Shown: piece by piece, positions 7,092 through 13,597 of the stretch
Layout of the letters: every line of letters starts with the position of its first letter
How positions within the stretch are numbered: position 1 is the first letter of the stretch
Source: Treponema sp.
GTDB lineage: Bacteria; Spirochaetota; Spirochaetia; Treponematales; Treponemataceae
NCBI GenBank assembly: GCA_018384055.1
Contig: JAHAZL010000087.1
Coordinates: 1-22,907 of the forward strand
Reading direction: 5' to 3'
DNA: 22,907 nucleotides
Notes under the pieces: model-generated
What the model was told of the DNA's origin: nothing
Seen by the model: the letters and a program-made list of their open reading frames with translations, nothing else
The model's database searches: none
Program-made: the position numbers and the translations under genes

Positions 7092-7904
7092 CTATTTGTT
7101 TCCAAACAGCTTTACCTGTTCAGCAAGTTCCTCCCTTGTAAGGGTTTCGTTGTGCTTAAGCATGCTAGCAGGAATTCCATAGGCCTTTTCAAGTTCATCA
7201 TTGGTCATTACTTCTTCAACAGTTCCATAAGACATATTTCTGTCCGGATGAATCAGTAGAACTTTTTCAGCAAACATTCTTGTAAGATCCAGCTCGTGCA
7301 TTGAAATGAACATAGGTGTTTTCGTTTCCATAGAATAGGCACGAAGATATTCCAAAGCAGTCTTTTTCTGCATGTCTTCCATAGCAAAGAGAGGCTCATC
7401 CATAAATACGCTTGCACTGCCATAAAGCAAACTGAAAGCAAGAAGTACACGCTGATTTTCTCCCTTTGAAATCTGAGTAAGTCCGTGCTTCATTACCGAA
7501 GAAAGTTCAAAGGTATCTACAACTTCTGCAAAAAGGTCGCTGCCCTTTATCCCTTTTGCATTTGCCTTAAGGGCACCGTTCTGATAAACAAAAGAAAGAA
7601 GCTGTTCAACCTTATCTTCAGATTCAAATTCCATGTTCTGATAAATTACAGAAGCAAGAAGATTTTTCTTCTCTTCCGAAAGCTTGTTTATTTCCTGTCC
7701 AAGGAGGTAAATCTTTCCGTTTGCAGGCTGAATGCGTCCGCTGGCCAAAAGCATGAAAGTTGACTTACCGCATCCGTTTGGTCCAATGACACTGGTAAAG
7801 CCACCCGGAATGTTTCCAGTGAAATGATCGTATACAGGAGGCAAAACCTCCCCTTCATCAGCCGGATATGTAAAAGAAACATCGTTAAACTCGATAAAAT
7901 TCAT
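7092..7904 (-). CDS. ABC transporter ATP-binding protein
   Basis: A 270-aa nucleotide-binding subunit with one ABC domain: Walker A GPNGCGKST (41-49), Q-loop SVIYQN (85-90), a signature reading ISKGENQRV in place of LSGGQ (145-153), Walker B SVFMDE (165-170) and switch histidine SMHELDL (H203). The order and spacing are like importer ATPases such as the iron-siderophore type, but no permease or binding protein is encoded nearby, so the substrate is unknown and a stand-alone role is possible. The start at 7904 is chosen because the fold begins there (MNFIEFNDVSFTY); the 24 codons upstream are low-complexity and overlap the promoter region. There is no Shine-Dalgarno; TATTAT (7914-7919) lies 9 nt upstream. 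It is divergent from the tRNA promoter. Confidence 0.85.
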   Translation of the reverse strand: MNFIEFNDVSFTYPADEGEVLPPVYDHFTGNIPGGFTSVIGPNGCGKSTFMLLASGRIQPANGKIYLLGQEINKLSEEKKNLLASVIYQNMEFESEDKVEQLLSFVYQNGALKANAKGIKGSDLFAEVVDTFELSSVMKHGLTQISKGENQRVLLAFSLLYGSASVFMDEPLFAMEDMQKKTALEYLRAYSMETKTPMFISMHELDLTRMFAEKVLLIHPDRNMSYGTVEEVMTNDELEKAYGIPASMLKHNETLTREELAEQVKLFGNK

Positions 7905-7969
7905 ACATTCACAATAATAGAAAAAATTGCAAAATTCAACATTTTTTTTATAAAATGTCACCCTTTTCC

Positions 7970-7998
7970 TTGACACACTTTTTCAAAAGCGATATATT
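7970..7998 (+). promoter_or_regulatory. Promoter of tRNA-fMet
   Basis: A perfect TTGACA (7970-7975), a 17-bp spacer and TATATT (7993-7998). The predicted start near 8005 is about 9 nt before the mature tRNA 5' end at 8014. Confidence 0.85.
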
Positions 7999-8013
7999 AT
8001 TTGAACATTACGA

Positions 8014-8086
8014 CGCGAGGTAGAGCAGTTGGCAGCTCGTCAGGCTCATAACCTGAAGGCCGGTGGTTCGAGTCCACCCCTCGCTA
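8014..8086 (+). tRNA. Initiator tRNA-fMet (anticodon CAT)
   Basis: A complete cloverleaf of 73 nt can be drawn: acceptor CGCGAGG/CCTCGCT, D-stem GAGC/GCTC, anticodon stem TCAGG/CCTGA with loop CTCATAA (anticodon CAT at 8047-8049), variable loop AGGCC, T-stem GGTGG/CCACC with TTCGAGT, discriminator A. Two initiator marks are present: position 1 (C) is not paired with 72 (T), and the D-stem has A11:U24. The third initiator mark, three G-C pairs at 29-31/39-41, is A-U, G-C, G-C here. CCA is not encoded. Confidence 0.93.
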
Positions 8087-8091
8087 AATTT

Positions 8092-8126
8092 AAAGCTTCG
8101 GTTGGTTACTGAAGCTTTTTTTATTT
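8092..8126 (+). terminator. Intrinsic terminator after tRNA-fMet
   Basis: AAAGCTTCGGT (8092-8102) pairs with ACTGAAGCTTT (8108-8118), loop TGGTT, followed by a T-rich tract. It begins 6 nt after the tRNA. Confidence 0.88.
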
Positions 8127-8150
8127 TAAACTGGATGAAGGAAAGCACCC

Positions 8151-8234
8151 GTGGACTCGAAGCCGAAGTGAGCGCCGACCAGGCGGGAGGAGCAAGCGAA
8201 CGAAGGCCGGCCCGCAGGGCGAGTCCACCCCTCG
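8151..8234 (+). repeat. GC-rich palindromic element repeating the tRNA 3' end
   Basis: GTGGACTCG (8151-8159) and CGAGTCCAC (8220-8228) are perfect inverted repeats bounding about 60 bp of very G/C-rich sequence. The right end, CGAGTCCACCCCTCG (8220-8234), is identical to the T-arm and acceptor end of the tRNA at 8069-8083, so the tRNA 3' end is directly repeated 151 bp downstream. The interior contains further complementary blocks (GCGGG/CCCGC and GCCGACC/GGCCGGC with one mismatch). No convincing coding frame. It may be a tRNA-derived mobile repeat, an attachment-site duplication or a structured RNA. Confidence 0.6.
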
Positions 8235-8241
8235 ATAAAAT

Positions 8242-8280
8242 AAAAGCTCTAGTTAAGCAACTAGGGCTTTTCTATTTTTT
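8242..8280 (+). terminator. Second intrinsic terminator downstream of the tRNA element
   Basis: AAAAGCTCTAGTT (8242-8254) pairs with CAACTAGGGCTTTT up to 8271 (13 bp, one G-U pair, loop AAGC), followed by TCTATTTTTT. It resembles the first tRNA terminator in layout: the same spacing after the CCACCCCTCG block and a matching AAAAGCT start. Confidence 0.85.
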
Positions 8281-8356
8281 ATCACACTGCAATCTTTCCC
8301 ATCGAATAATTATAGGATATTATATGGTATAAAAACAAAAGCAACGGAAAGAAAAC

Positions 8357-8668
8357 ATGACTCCAGATGAAATCAAAGATTTTTTCATGATTAGCCAAAA
8401 AGAATTTTCTTCTTTTGAAGAGATGAAATCGAAATATACTGAAGAACAGCTTGCATGCAATCCTGAACTTCTAATTGTTGATCTTCTGAAAAAATCCTAC
8501 GGTTTTCCCATTTCTTTTTTTGACGAAGGCAAAGAAGAAAACATAAATCTTTCGGAAAAGAGGTCTCAAGAAGTTTATGAGTCATTTGCAAAAAATATAA
8601 TTATGGGTGATTATGAAGACCTTTACGATTTTACGCAGGATCTGACAGCAGGTCTTCCAACAGAATAA
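8357..8668 (+). CDS. Small acidic protein of unknown function
   Basis: Product of 103 aa, not recognised. It is acidic and predicted mainly helical, with no signal peptide or membrane segment. The N-terminal part (about 1-45) contains KDFFMISQKEFSSFEEMKSKYTEEQL and the C-terminal part ends in DYEDLYDFTQDLTAGLPTE. A weak ribosome site (GGAAAG) precedes the ATG by 6 nt. The gap to apeB is only 20 bp, so the two are likely co-transcribed; whether it has any role with the peptidase is unknown. Real coding status is supported by position, length and the downstream partner, not by homology. Confidence 0.6.
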   Translation: MTPDEIKDFFMISQKEFSSFEEMKSKYTEEQLACNPELLIVDLLKKSYGFPISFFDEGKEENINLSEKRSQEVYESFAKNIIMGDYEDLYDFTQDLTAGLPTE

Positions 8669-8688
8669 ACTATAGCAAGGAGAAAACC

Positions 8689-9948
8689 ATGAACAGCAAG
8701 AAGATGATTGAATTTATTGAAAAAAGTCCAAGTGTTTTTCACGCAGTAAAAAATGTCTGCATCAATCTTAAGGAAAATGGTTTTGTTCAGCTTTCAGAAA
8801 AAGACAGATGGAACCTTAAGCCGGGGAAATATTTTGTCACAAGAAATTCTTCCAGCGTTATTTCCTTTGTAATTCCAAAGGAAAACTTCAGCGGATTTCT
8901 GATCTCATCAAGCCATTCGGATTCCCCTTGCTTCAAAATAAAGGAAAATCCGGAAATTGCTTCTGACATCTGCGTAAAGCTTAATGTAGAAAAATACGGC
9001 GGAATGCTAATGGCACCTTGGTTTGACCGTCCCCTTTCCGTTGCCGGAAGAATAATCTGGTCGGATGACGATTCAACAAACCTTACAGAAACACTTGTTG
9101 ACATTGACCGCGACCTTGTCCTTATTCCAAGCCTTGCAATCCACATGAACCGAGATGCAAACAAGGGAAGCGAAATCAGCGTACAGAATGAAATGTGCCC
9201 GCTGTTCTCCCTTGATAAAAATGAAAAACTCATGAACATCATTTCAAAAGAAGCGAATGTTTCAGAAGATAAAATCATCAGTACAGACCTTTACCTTTAC
9301 AACAGATGTTCCTCCTCTGTTTGGGGAGCACAGAAGGAATTCATTTCAGCACCAAAACTTGATGACCTTGAATGCGTTTACACAACCCTAATGGGATTTC
9401 TCAAGACGTCGAATGAAAACTTTACAACAGTACATGCAGTCTTTGACAACGAGGAAGTTGGAAGCCTTACAAGACAGGGCGCCGATTCAACTTTCTTGAA
9501 CGATGTCCTCCATAGGATAAATTCTTCACTTGGAAGAACTGACGAAGAATATCACACGGCAATTGCCCAGAGTTTTATGGTAAGCGCCGACAATGCACAT
9601 GCAGTTCATCCCAACTATAGTTCTAAAGCAGACCCTATCAACCGTCCGGAAATGAATAAGGGTCCTGTAATTAAATTCAATGCGGCACAGAAATACACAA
9701 GCGATGCCGTAAGTTCAGCCATGTTCAAGCAGGTGTGCAAAAAGGCAGGAGTTCCGTTCCAGATTTTCACAAACAATTCCGATGTTGCCGGCGGTTCAAC
9801 TTTAGGAAACATTTCCAACGCCCATGTTTCTCTTCGCTGCGTAGACATTGGCATTGCCCAGCTTGCCATGCACTCTCCATACGAAACTGCAGGCATAAAG
9901 GACATTGATTACATGATTAGGGCAATTGAAGGATTCTATTCAATTTAA
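8689..9948 (+). CDS. apeB: M18 family aminopeptidase
   Basis: A 419-aa cytoplasmic zinc aminopeptidase (aspartyl/aminopeptidase I family), a large-oligomer enzyme that trims N-terminal residues from peptides. M18 landmarks are all visible: ISSSHSDSPCFKIK (H76 metal ligand, D78), FDNEEVGSLTRQGADS (E255 catalytic, E256 ligand), SADNAHAVHPNY (D301 ligand), NSDVAGGSTLG and LAMHSPYET (H395 ligand). The length fits the family. AAGGAG lies at 8675-8680, 8 nt before the ATG. Its stop codon abuts, with no spacing, the stop of the convergent deaminase gene, and no terminator hairpin is visible between them. Confidence 0.93.
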   Translation: MNSKKMIEFIEKSPSVFHAVKNVCINLKENGFVQLSEKDRWNLKPGKYFVTRNSSSVISFVIPKENFSGFLISSSHSDSPCFKIKENPEIASDICVKLNVEKYGGMLMAPWFDRPLSVAGRIIWSDDDSTNLTETLVDIDRDLVLIPSLAIHMNRDANKGSEISVQNEMCPLFSLDKNEKLMNIISKEANVSEDKIISTDLYLYNRCSSSVWGAQKEFISAPKLDDLECVYTTLMGFLKTSNENFTTVHAVFDNEEVGSLTRQGADSTFLNDVLHRINSSLGRTDEEYHTAIAQSFMVSADNAHAVHPNYSSKADPINRPEMNKGPVIKFNAAQKYTSDAVSSAMFKQVCKKAGVPFQIFTNNSDVAGGSTLGNISNAHVSLRCVDIGIAQLAMHSPYETAGIKDIDYMIRAIEGFYSI

Positions 9949-10413
9949 TCAGTACAAATCATGCTGCATTTTTGAATAGTCGGAAAAGAGCTTTAGGCAT
10001 TCTTCCCTACCAGTTTCTTCACCATAGTTGCCGTCATTTCCTTCATTCCAGCTTTCATAGAATTTTTCATCACGGAAACCAATGGAATCAGTATCTTCAA
10101 TCGTGCAGCCATAATAGATTTTTGAAATGTTTGCCCACAGAATAGCACCCTTGCACATTGGACAGGGAGCAGCTGTCGTATAGATTGAACAGTCAGACAA
10201 ATCGTGGCTTCCAAGTTTTTTGCAGGCATCACGGATTGCCATCATTTCACCATGACAGGTTGGATCATGATTCAGCAGAACCTGGTTATGTCCCCGTCCA
10301 ACAATTTTTCCATCCTTTACGATGACACTGCCAAAAGGTCCGCCGTGTTTTTCATTTATTCCTTCATAGGCTTCCTTTACGGCTTCCTTCATAAAATCCA
10401 TATTTTCTTCCAT
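9949..10413 (-). CDS. Guanine deaminase-like cytidine-deaminase-fold enzyme
   Basis: A 154-aa nucleobase/nucleoside deaminase of the cytidine deaminase superfamily. The zinc site is complete: H54-G-E56 (CHGEMMAI) and PC84PMC87. The length, GGPFGSVIVKDGKIVGRGHN and the C-terminal region with ILWANISKIYYGCTIEDTDSIGFRDE match GuaD-type guanine deaminases rather than the tRNA adenosine deaminase TadA; a related purine or creatinine-type substrate cannot be excluded. The usual HAE is HGE here. A second ATG five codons in is possible. There is no Shine-Dalgarno, but a perfect TATAAT ends 8 nt before the start codon. It is convergent with apeB, with zero spacing. Confidence 0.82.
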   Translation of the reverse strand: MEENMDFMKEAVKEAYEGINEKHGGPFGSVIVKDGKIVGRGHNQVLLNHDPTCHGEMMAIRDACKKLGSHDLSDCSIYTTAAPCPMCKGAILWANISKIYYGCTIEDTDSIGFRDEKFYESWNEGNDGNYGEETGREECLKLFSDYSKMQHDLY

Positions 10414-10421
10414 AAATTAAG

Positions 10422-10427
10422 ATTATA
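10422..10427 (-). promoter_or_regulatory. -10 hexamer close to the deaminase start (possible leaderless promoter)
   Basis: TATAAT on the minus strand ends 8 nt before the ATG at 10413, so transcription would begin at or next to the start codon. No good -35 sits 17 bp upstream and no Shine-Dalgarno is seen. Confidence 0.45.
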
Positions 10428-10480
10428 ATGCATAATCCGGTAAAATGTCTTATCAATTTTTTTGCAATAATCTATAATTC

Positions 10481-10520
10481 AAAAAGCTTCGGCAGACTAT
10501 TTGCTTACCGAAACTTTTTT
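10481..10520 (-). terminator. Terminator after the PqqD-family gene
   Basis: AAAAAG-C-TTCGG (10481-10492) pairs with CCGAA-A-CTTTTT (10508-10519) with one mismatch and a 15-nt loop. A/T runs on both sides make it work in either direction; it overlaps the stop codon of the minus-strand PqqD-family gene. Confidence 0.8.
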
Positions 10521-10854
10521 ATTCTGCATTTATGAATCCATGTAATTGCAATGTCTTGAAGTATTGGCTCAATCTTGGATAAAGGGGTTCCGCCTTATCC
10601 TTTAATTTTTCGCTGACTGATTTTCCTATTTCAAAAATTGTACTTTTCCCGTCAATCTGTTTCCAGATAAAAGATCCGAACTCTTCAAGATCGATGTAAC
10701 TGAACCTTGGTCTACCGAAAAGTTTCTGGGCAATGAAATTAAAGACACCGGCATTTTCCATTTTTATCTGAATCATGCCGGATTCAAGTTCCTTCCATTC
10801 GAGGCTTTCCTTTATGGAAGAAACAAAATCAAGGTAGTTTTTATTCTGTTTCAA
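10519..10854 (-). CDS. PqqD-family protein (RiPP recognition element-like)
   Basis: A 111-aa protein with the PqqD winged-helix fold signature in its C-terminal two thirds: YIDLEEFGSFIWKQIDGKSTIFEIGKSVSEKL followed by LYPRLSQYFKTLQLHGFI. In PqqD this domain binds a precursor peptide and hands it to a radical-SAM enzyme; stand-alone members with the N-terminal KQNKNYLDFV are common in anaerobes and have no assigned role. No radical-SAM enzyme or precursor peptide is visible nearby. The start codon is TTG (10852-10854); it overlaps by 14 bp the tail of the decayed upstream transporter frame, so it was probably translated by coupling to that gene. No ATG exists until residue 27, inside the fold, which supports TTG. 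Confidence 0.78.
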   Translation of the reverse strand: MKQNKNYLDFVSSIKESLEWKELESGMIQIKMENAGVFNFIAQKLFGRPRFSYIDLEEFGSFIWKQIDGKSTIFEIGKSVSEKLKDKAEPLYPRLSQYFKTLQLHGFINAE

Positions 10855-11690
10855 CTGCAGTTTCTTTTTCTTCTGTCTTTGAAAGAACAGTATTTTTCAA
10901 GAGATAGTTGTTACGATTTGAAAATACGAGAAAAGCGGGATACTCTAGATTGACGGATCTGGAGGGCCGGTGGAAGGCAGGTCGTTTTTGCGAACGAAAG
11001 AGTTCGGGAGGTAGTTTTTGTCGAAGCCAGCCACCGTATAACAAAAATGATTGTCGCAAGGACAAGCAAGAATCCAATCTGCCCAAGATTGAATTTCCCG
11101 CCGATGTTGATTTTTTCAGTTTTTTCTTCTTCTGACCTGCATTTTGATTTTTTCACAATGCTTCTGACAACACCGCCAACAAAGATACATGCATTCAATG
11201 CGATTGGAAGATAAAGCCGATGGCAATGGAAGCAGTTGTACCGCCGATAAATTCACAAATCTGCTGTTTCTGAGGTGTTGCACCAAGAATGTAGCCTGTC
11301 TTCAAATCCTGAACCATGTCACCTGAAAGGGCAACTACGATGCAGACTATTGCTCCGATTGTAAGGGCTGAAACCATTCCTGCAGCCCCTGCATTTTCCC
11401 AGATTTCACCGATGGTTATTTTTGCAGGGAACATTACGGCATCCTGTCCGAAAGTATGAATCATAGGAATGATTACAACCCAACCCAAAAGGCTGCCGGC
11501 AAACATCAGGGTTGCAATTTTCAAACCGCAGATGTATCCGACTCCTGCAAGGACAGGATAAACATTTGAATGGATTTCCCCGTGAAACTTTGAAGTCTTT
11601 ACTACAATTGTACCAGCAACAAGGTATAGTGATTTCAGACAAGGATCTGCCACTATCAACATAAGGTTTGAAAGAATTGTTATTTGTCAT
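10841..11690 (-). pseudogene. Decayed OPT-family oligopeptide transporter
   Basis: The longest open piece (11195-11662) reads VYPVLAGVGYICGLKIATLMFAGSLLGWVVIIPMI, then KITIGEIWENAGAAG, then SGDMVQDLKTGYILGATPQKQQICEFIGG. These are conserved OPT-family blocks, but more than 200 residues normally lie between the second and third. The next block, LYLPIALNACIFVGGVVRSIVKK, continues in another frame (near 11198), followed by a hydrophobic segment GQIGFLLVLATIIFVIRW and, after a palindromic insertion (10968-11036), a tail FLVFSNRNNYLLKNTVLSKTEEKETAVETE in yet another frame. Intact OPT proteins exceed 600 aa. The reading is a gene reduced by internal deletions, frameshift and repeat insertion; a TGA at 11687-11689 also bounds the frame upstream. 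Confidence 0.75.
10968..11036. repeat. Imperfect palindromic element inside the decayed transporter
   Basis: The ends are complementary: CGGTGGaaGGC (10968-10978) with GCCagCCACCG (11026-11036). A central hairpin CGAAC-gaaaga-GTTCG occupies 10991-11006. It is richer in G+C than the flanks and interrupts the transporter's C-terminal frame. It shares the block GCGAACGAA with the tRNA-adjacent element (8196-8204), so both may belong to one repeat family. Confidence 0.55.
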
Positions 11691-11945
11691 TCTTCCATTG
11701 TATCAAGAATTGGCAAAATTTCATCCGTTAAAGATAGCGTCAAGAATTGTTCGCAATTTCTTTGAAAAAAGTCATGCAAATCAAGTCCTTGCCCTACAGA
11801 ACACGGAAGGATTTGTCCCCGTGATTGGCTGTCATTATGTTTGGAAAAACACGCCGCCGAACAATTCGACAGCGTATGGATGGGCAGATTCTGCAAAGCC
11901 TGCAAGAGTAAAGATTTCTGTTCTGCCCCCATTGTCTAAGAGACT
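11691..11945. other. Unassigned stretch between decayed transporter and ADP-ribosylglycohydrolase
   Basis: About 255 bp with no recognisable gene. Two + frames and one - frame stay open across most of it, so frame length alone does not identify a gene. The minus frame contains FFQRNCEQFLTLSLTDEILPILDTMEE and is in the same frame as the transporter remnant beyond one TGA; it does not look like an OPT N terminus. It may be the remnant of another deleted gene. Confidence 0.4.
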
Positions 11946-12764
11946 TTAGGCTTCATGGGGGTTTCTTGCAATTGCCTTTTGGTCAAAATTCTTCATTACT
12001 TCATGCATGTCAGGTTCTGTAAGCTCAATGCATTTTTTCTTGAATTCTTCTGATAATCCATAGAAAGCTTCTGCCATTCCCGTTGCAATATCAGTCAAGG
12101 TATCACAGTCTCCGCCAAGACTTACAGCAGTCCTGATGACATCTTCAAAACCAGTACCTTCAAGGAATGCGGTTATGGCTTCAGGGACTGTCTTTTGACA
12201 GCTTTCATTATGGACATATTTTGGACGAATCTCGTCACATGTTCTTGAAAGGTCATATTTGAATTCCTTTTCAACATATTCCTTAATCTGAGTCTTGAAA
12301 TAACCGTTGCGTGCCATCCAGATTACTGAAGCCGTAGCCTCCGCACCTTTGATTCCTTCTGGATGATTATGGGTTACTTCTGCAGACCAGCGGGCCACTT
12401 CCCTGGTTCTTTCCAAAGTATCAAAAAGCCAGCCAACAGAGGAAACCCGCATGGCAGAACCATTTCCCCAGCTGTTGTAGGGCTCTGTATCTTCACTTAA
12501 AAGCCAGAAATAGAATTTACCGCCATATCCAGCATGAGGATATTTATGTCCCCAATAATGCATGCTTTTTATCATGGCATCCTTCATGGATTCTTCACCG
12601 GCATCAAGTCCGGCTTTGAGGATTCCATCAGCAATGGCAACTGTCATTACCGAATCATCTGTAAAGGAAGGATGCTCACTGAACATTGGAAAATTTTTCG
12701 TCTTGTTTCCCCTGTCAAATTCATAAGGTTCACCGATAATGTCACCTAAAATAGCTCCGTACAT
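11946..12764 (-). CDS. ADP-ribosylglycohydrolase family protein
   Basis: A 272-aa enzyme of the DraG/ARH family, which removes ADP-ribose from proteins or small molecules using a di-magnesium site. The paired acidic motifs are present: FTDDSVMTVAIADG near residue 32 and VSLGGDCDTLTDIATGMAEAFYG near 230. The N terminus MYGAILGDIIGEPYEF is the canonical start. The start at 12764 is set by GGAGGA 5 nt upstream; the frame stays open for 36 more codons upstream to 12872. The target is unknown; no ADP-ribosyltransferase is visible in the window. It is the last gene of the minus-strand run from the sigma factor, separated from its upstream neighbour by 117 bp. Confidence 0.9.
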   Translation of the reverse strand: MYGAILGDIIGEPYEFDRGNKTKNFPMFSEHPSFTDDSVMTVAIADGILKAGLDAGEESMKDAMIKSMHYWGHKYPHAGYGGKFYFWLLSEDTEPYNSWGNGSAMRVSSVGWLFDTLERTREVARWSAEVTHNHPEGIKGAEATASVIWMARNGYFKTQIKEYVEKEFKYDLSRTCDEIRPKYVHNESCQKTVPEAITAFLEGTGFEDVIRTAVSLGGDCDTLTDIATGMAEAFYGLSEEFKKKCIELTEPDMHEVMKNFDQKAIARNPHEA

Positions 12765-12881
12765 TTTTCCTCCGATTAGTATTTTCTTTTCTCCTGCAAC
12801 TTTATAAATTGAAGAATCTGTACCCCTCCCAACAAGAGGAAGAGGATTTGCAGCATTAGATAACAAATGCATTTAATTAGT

Positions 12882-13490
12882 TTAGAAATATTTCTCCCTT
12901 CTGCAATTTGTCATTTTATTTGCAATCTTTAAATTTTTCTTAATTCCATAATTACCGATTAAATATCCCCTGCGCAGCCTTTTTCTGTACCAGGAATTGG
13001 GATACCGTTTTGCCAGCCTTTTTAAGTATATAAAAGCTCTGGCATCATGCTCGAGTGCATAATGAGCATAAAGGATTTCATCATACCTTTCTTTTTCAAG
13101 CTCCTCTAATTTTTCTGCATTGCGTATCTGTTGCTCAATAATTTTGTCATGGTGCTCACCAAGAACTTTTTCTATTGCCGAAAAAATTGTTTCATAGAAA
13201 TCAATATTCCCTTCAGAATCATCAAACTCATCAGAAACAAAACCTCTAAAGACAATTTCATTCCCTACTGAAACTACAAATTCATTCCACTCTAGGTTAT
13301 AATCATTATCCTCATAATCAACCATATGATAGATAATATCTTGCACCTTGCTATCATAATTTCTATTATGTTCCTCCATAATGTCATCGACGCCGTCTTT
13401 TAGAGCATTATTTATTCTTTCCATATCAAAATTGAATTCAACTTTTAGCGGAAAGGGCAATATTTCTTCCAGGTCTTTGTTTTTTACCAT
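12882..13490 (-). CDS. Unrecognised 202-aa protein, acidic N-terminal and basic C-terminal halves
   Basis: Not recognised. The N-terminal about 110 residues are acidic (DGVDDIMEEHNRNY, MVDYEDNDYNLEWNEF, SDEFDDSEGNIDFYE). A charged helix follows (HHDKIIEQQIRNAEKLEELEKERYDEI), then a strongly basic C terminus (YLKRLAKRYPNSWYRKRLRRGYLIG to the stop). There is no signal peptide or membrane span. GGAGAG 6 nt before the ATG at 13490 fixes the start; the frame is open further upstream but would run into the clpP terminator. The basic tail could bind nucleic acid or a partner; this is a guess. The terminator between it and clpP suggests separate or read-through expression. Confidence 0.7.
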   Translation of the reverse strand: MVKNKDLEEILPFPLKVEFNFDMERINNALKDGVDDIMEEHNRNYDSKVQDIIYHMVDYEDNDYNLEWNEFVVSVGNEIVFRGFVSDEFDDSEGNIDFYETIFSAIEKVLGEHHDKIIEQQIRNAEKLEELEKERYDEILYAHYALEHDARAFIYLKRLAKRYPNSWYRKRLRRGYLIGNYGIKKNLKIANKMTNCRREKYF

Positions 13491-13525
13491 AGATACTCTC
13501 CTTTTTTTTTGGGATTTAAAGGGAT

Positions 13526-13581
13526 AAAAAAATTGCCACCTTAGACACAACTTTGCAGGATTATCTGACTTAAAGCGGCAA
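13526..13581 (-). terminator. Terminator after clpP
   Basis: On the minus strand TTGCCGCTTTA (13571-13581) pairs with TAAGGTGGCAA (13533-13543), 11 bp with two G-U pairs and a 27-nt loop, followed by seven T (A-run 13526-13532 on +). It lies 17 bp after the clpP stop. Confidence 0.8.
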
Positions 13582-13597
13582 AATTTCAACTGCCAGA

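Noticed and set aside
8063..8332. 89-aa frame beginning inside the tRNA gene
   Set aside because: It starts inside the tRNA T-arm and crosses two terminators; the GC-rich repeat explains its openness.
8281..8356. Promoter for the 8357-apeB pair
   Set aside because: Several A/T-rich -10-like hexamers occur (TATTAT, TATAAA) but none has a supporting -35, so no single site can be named.
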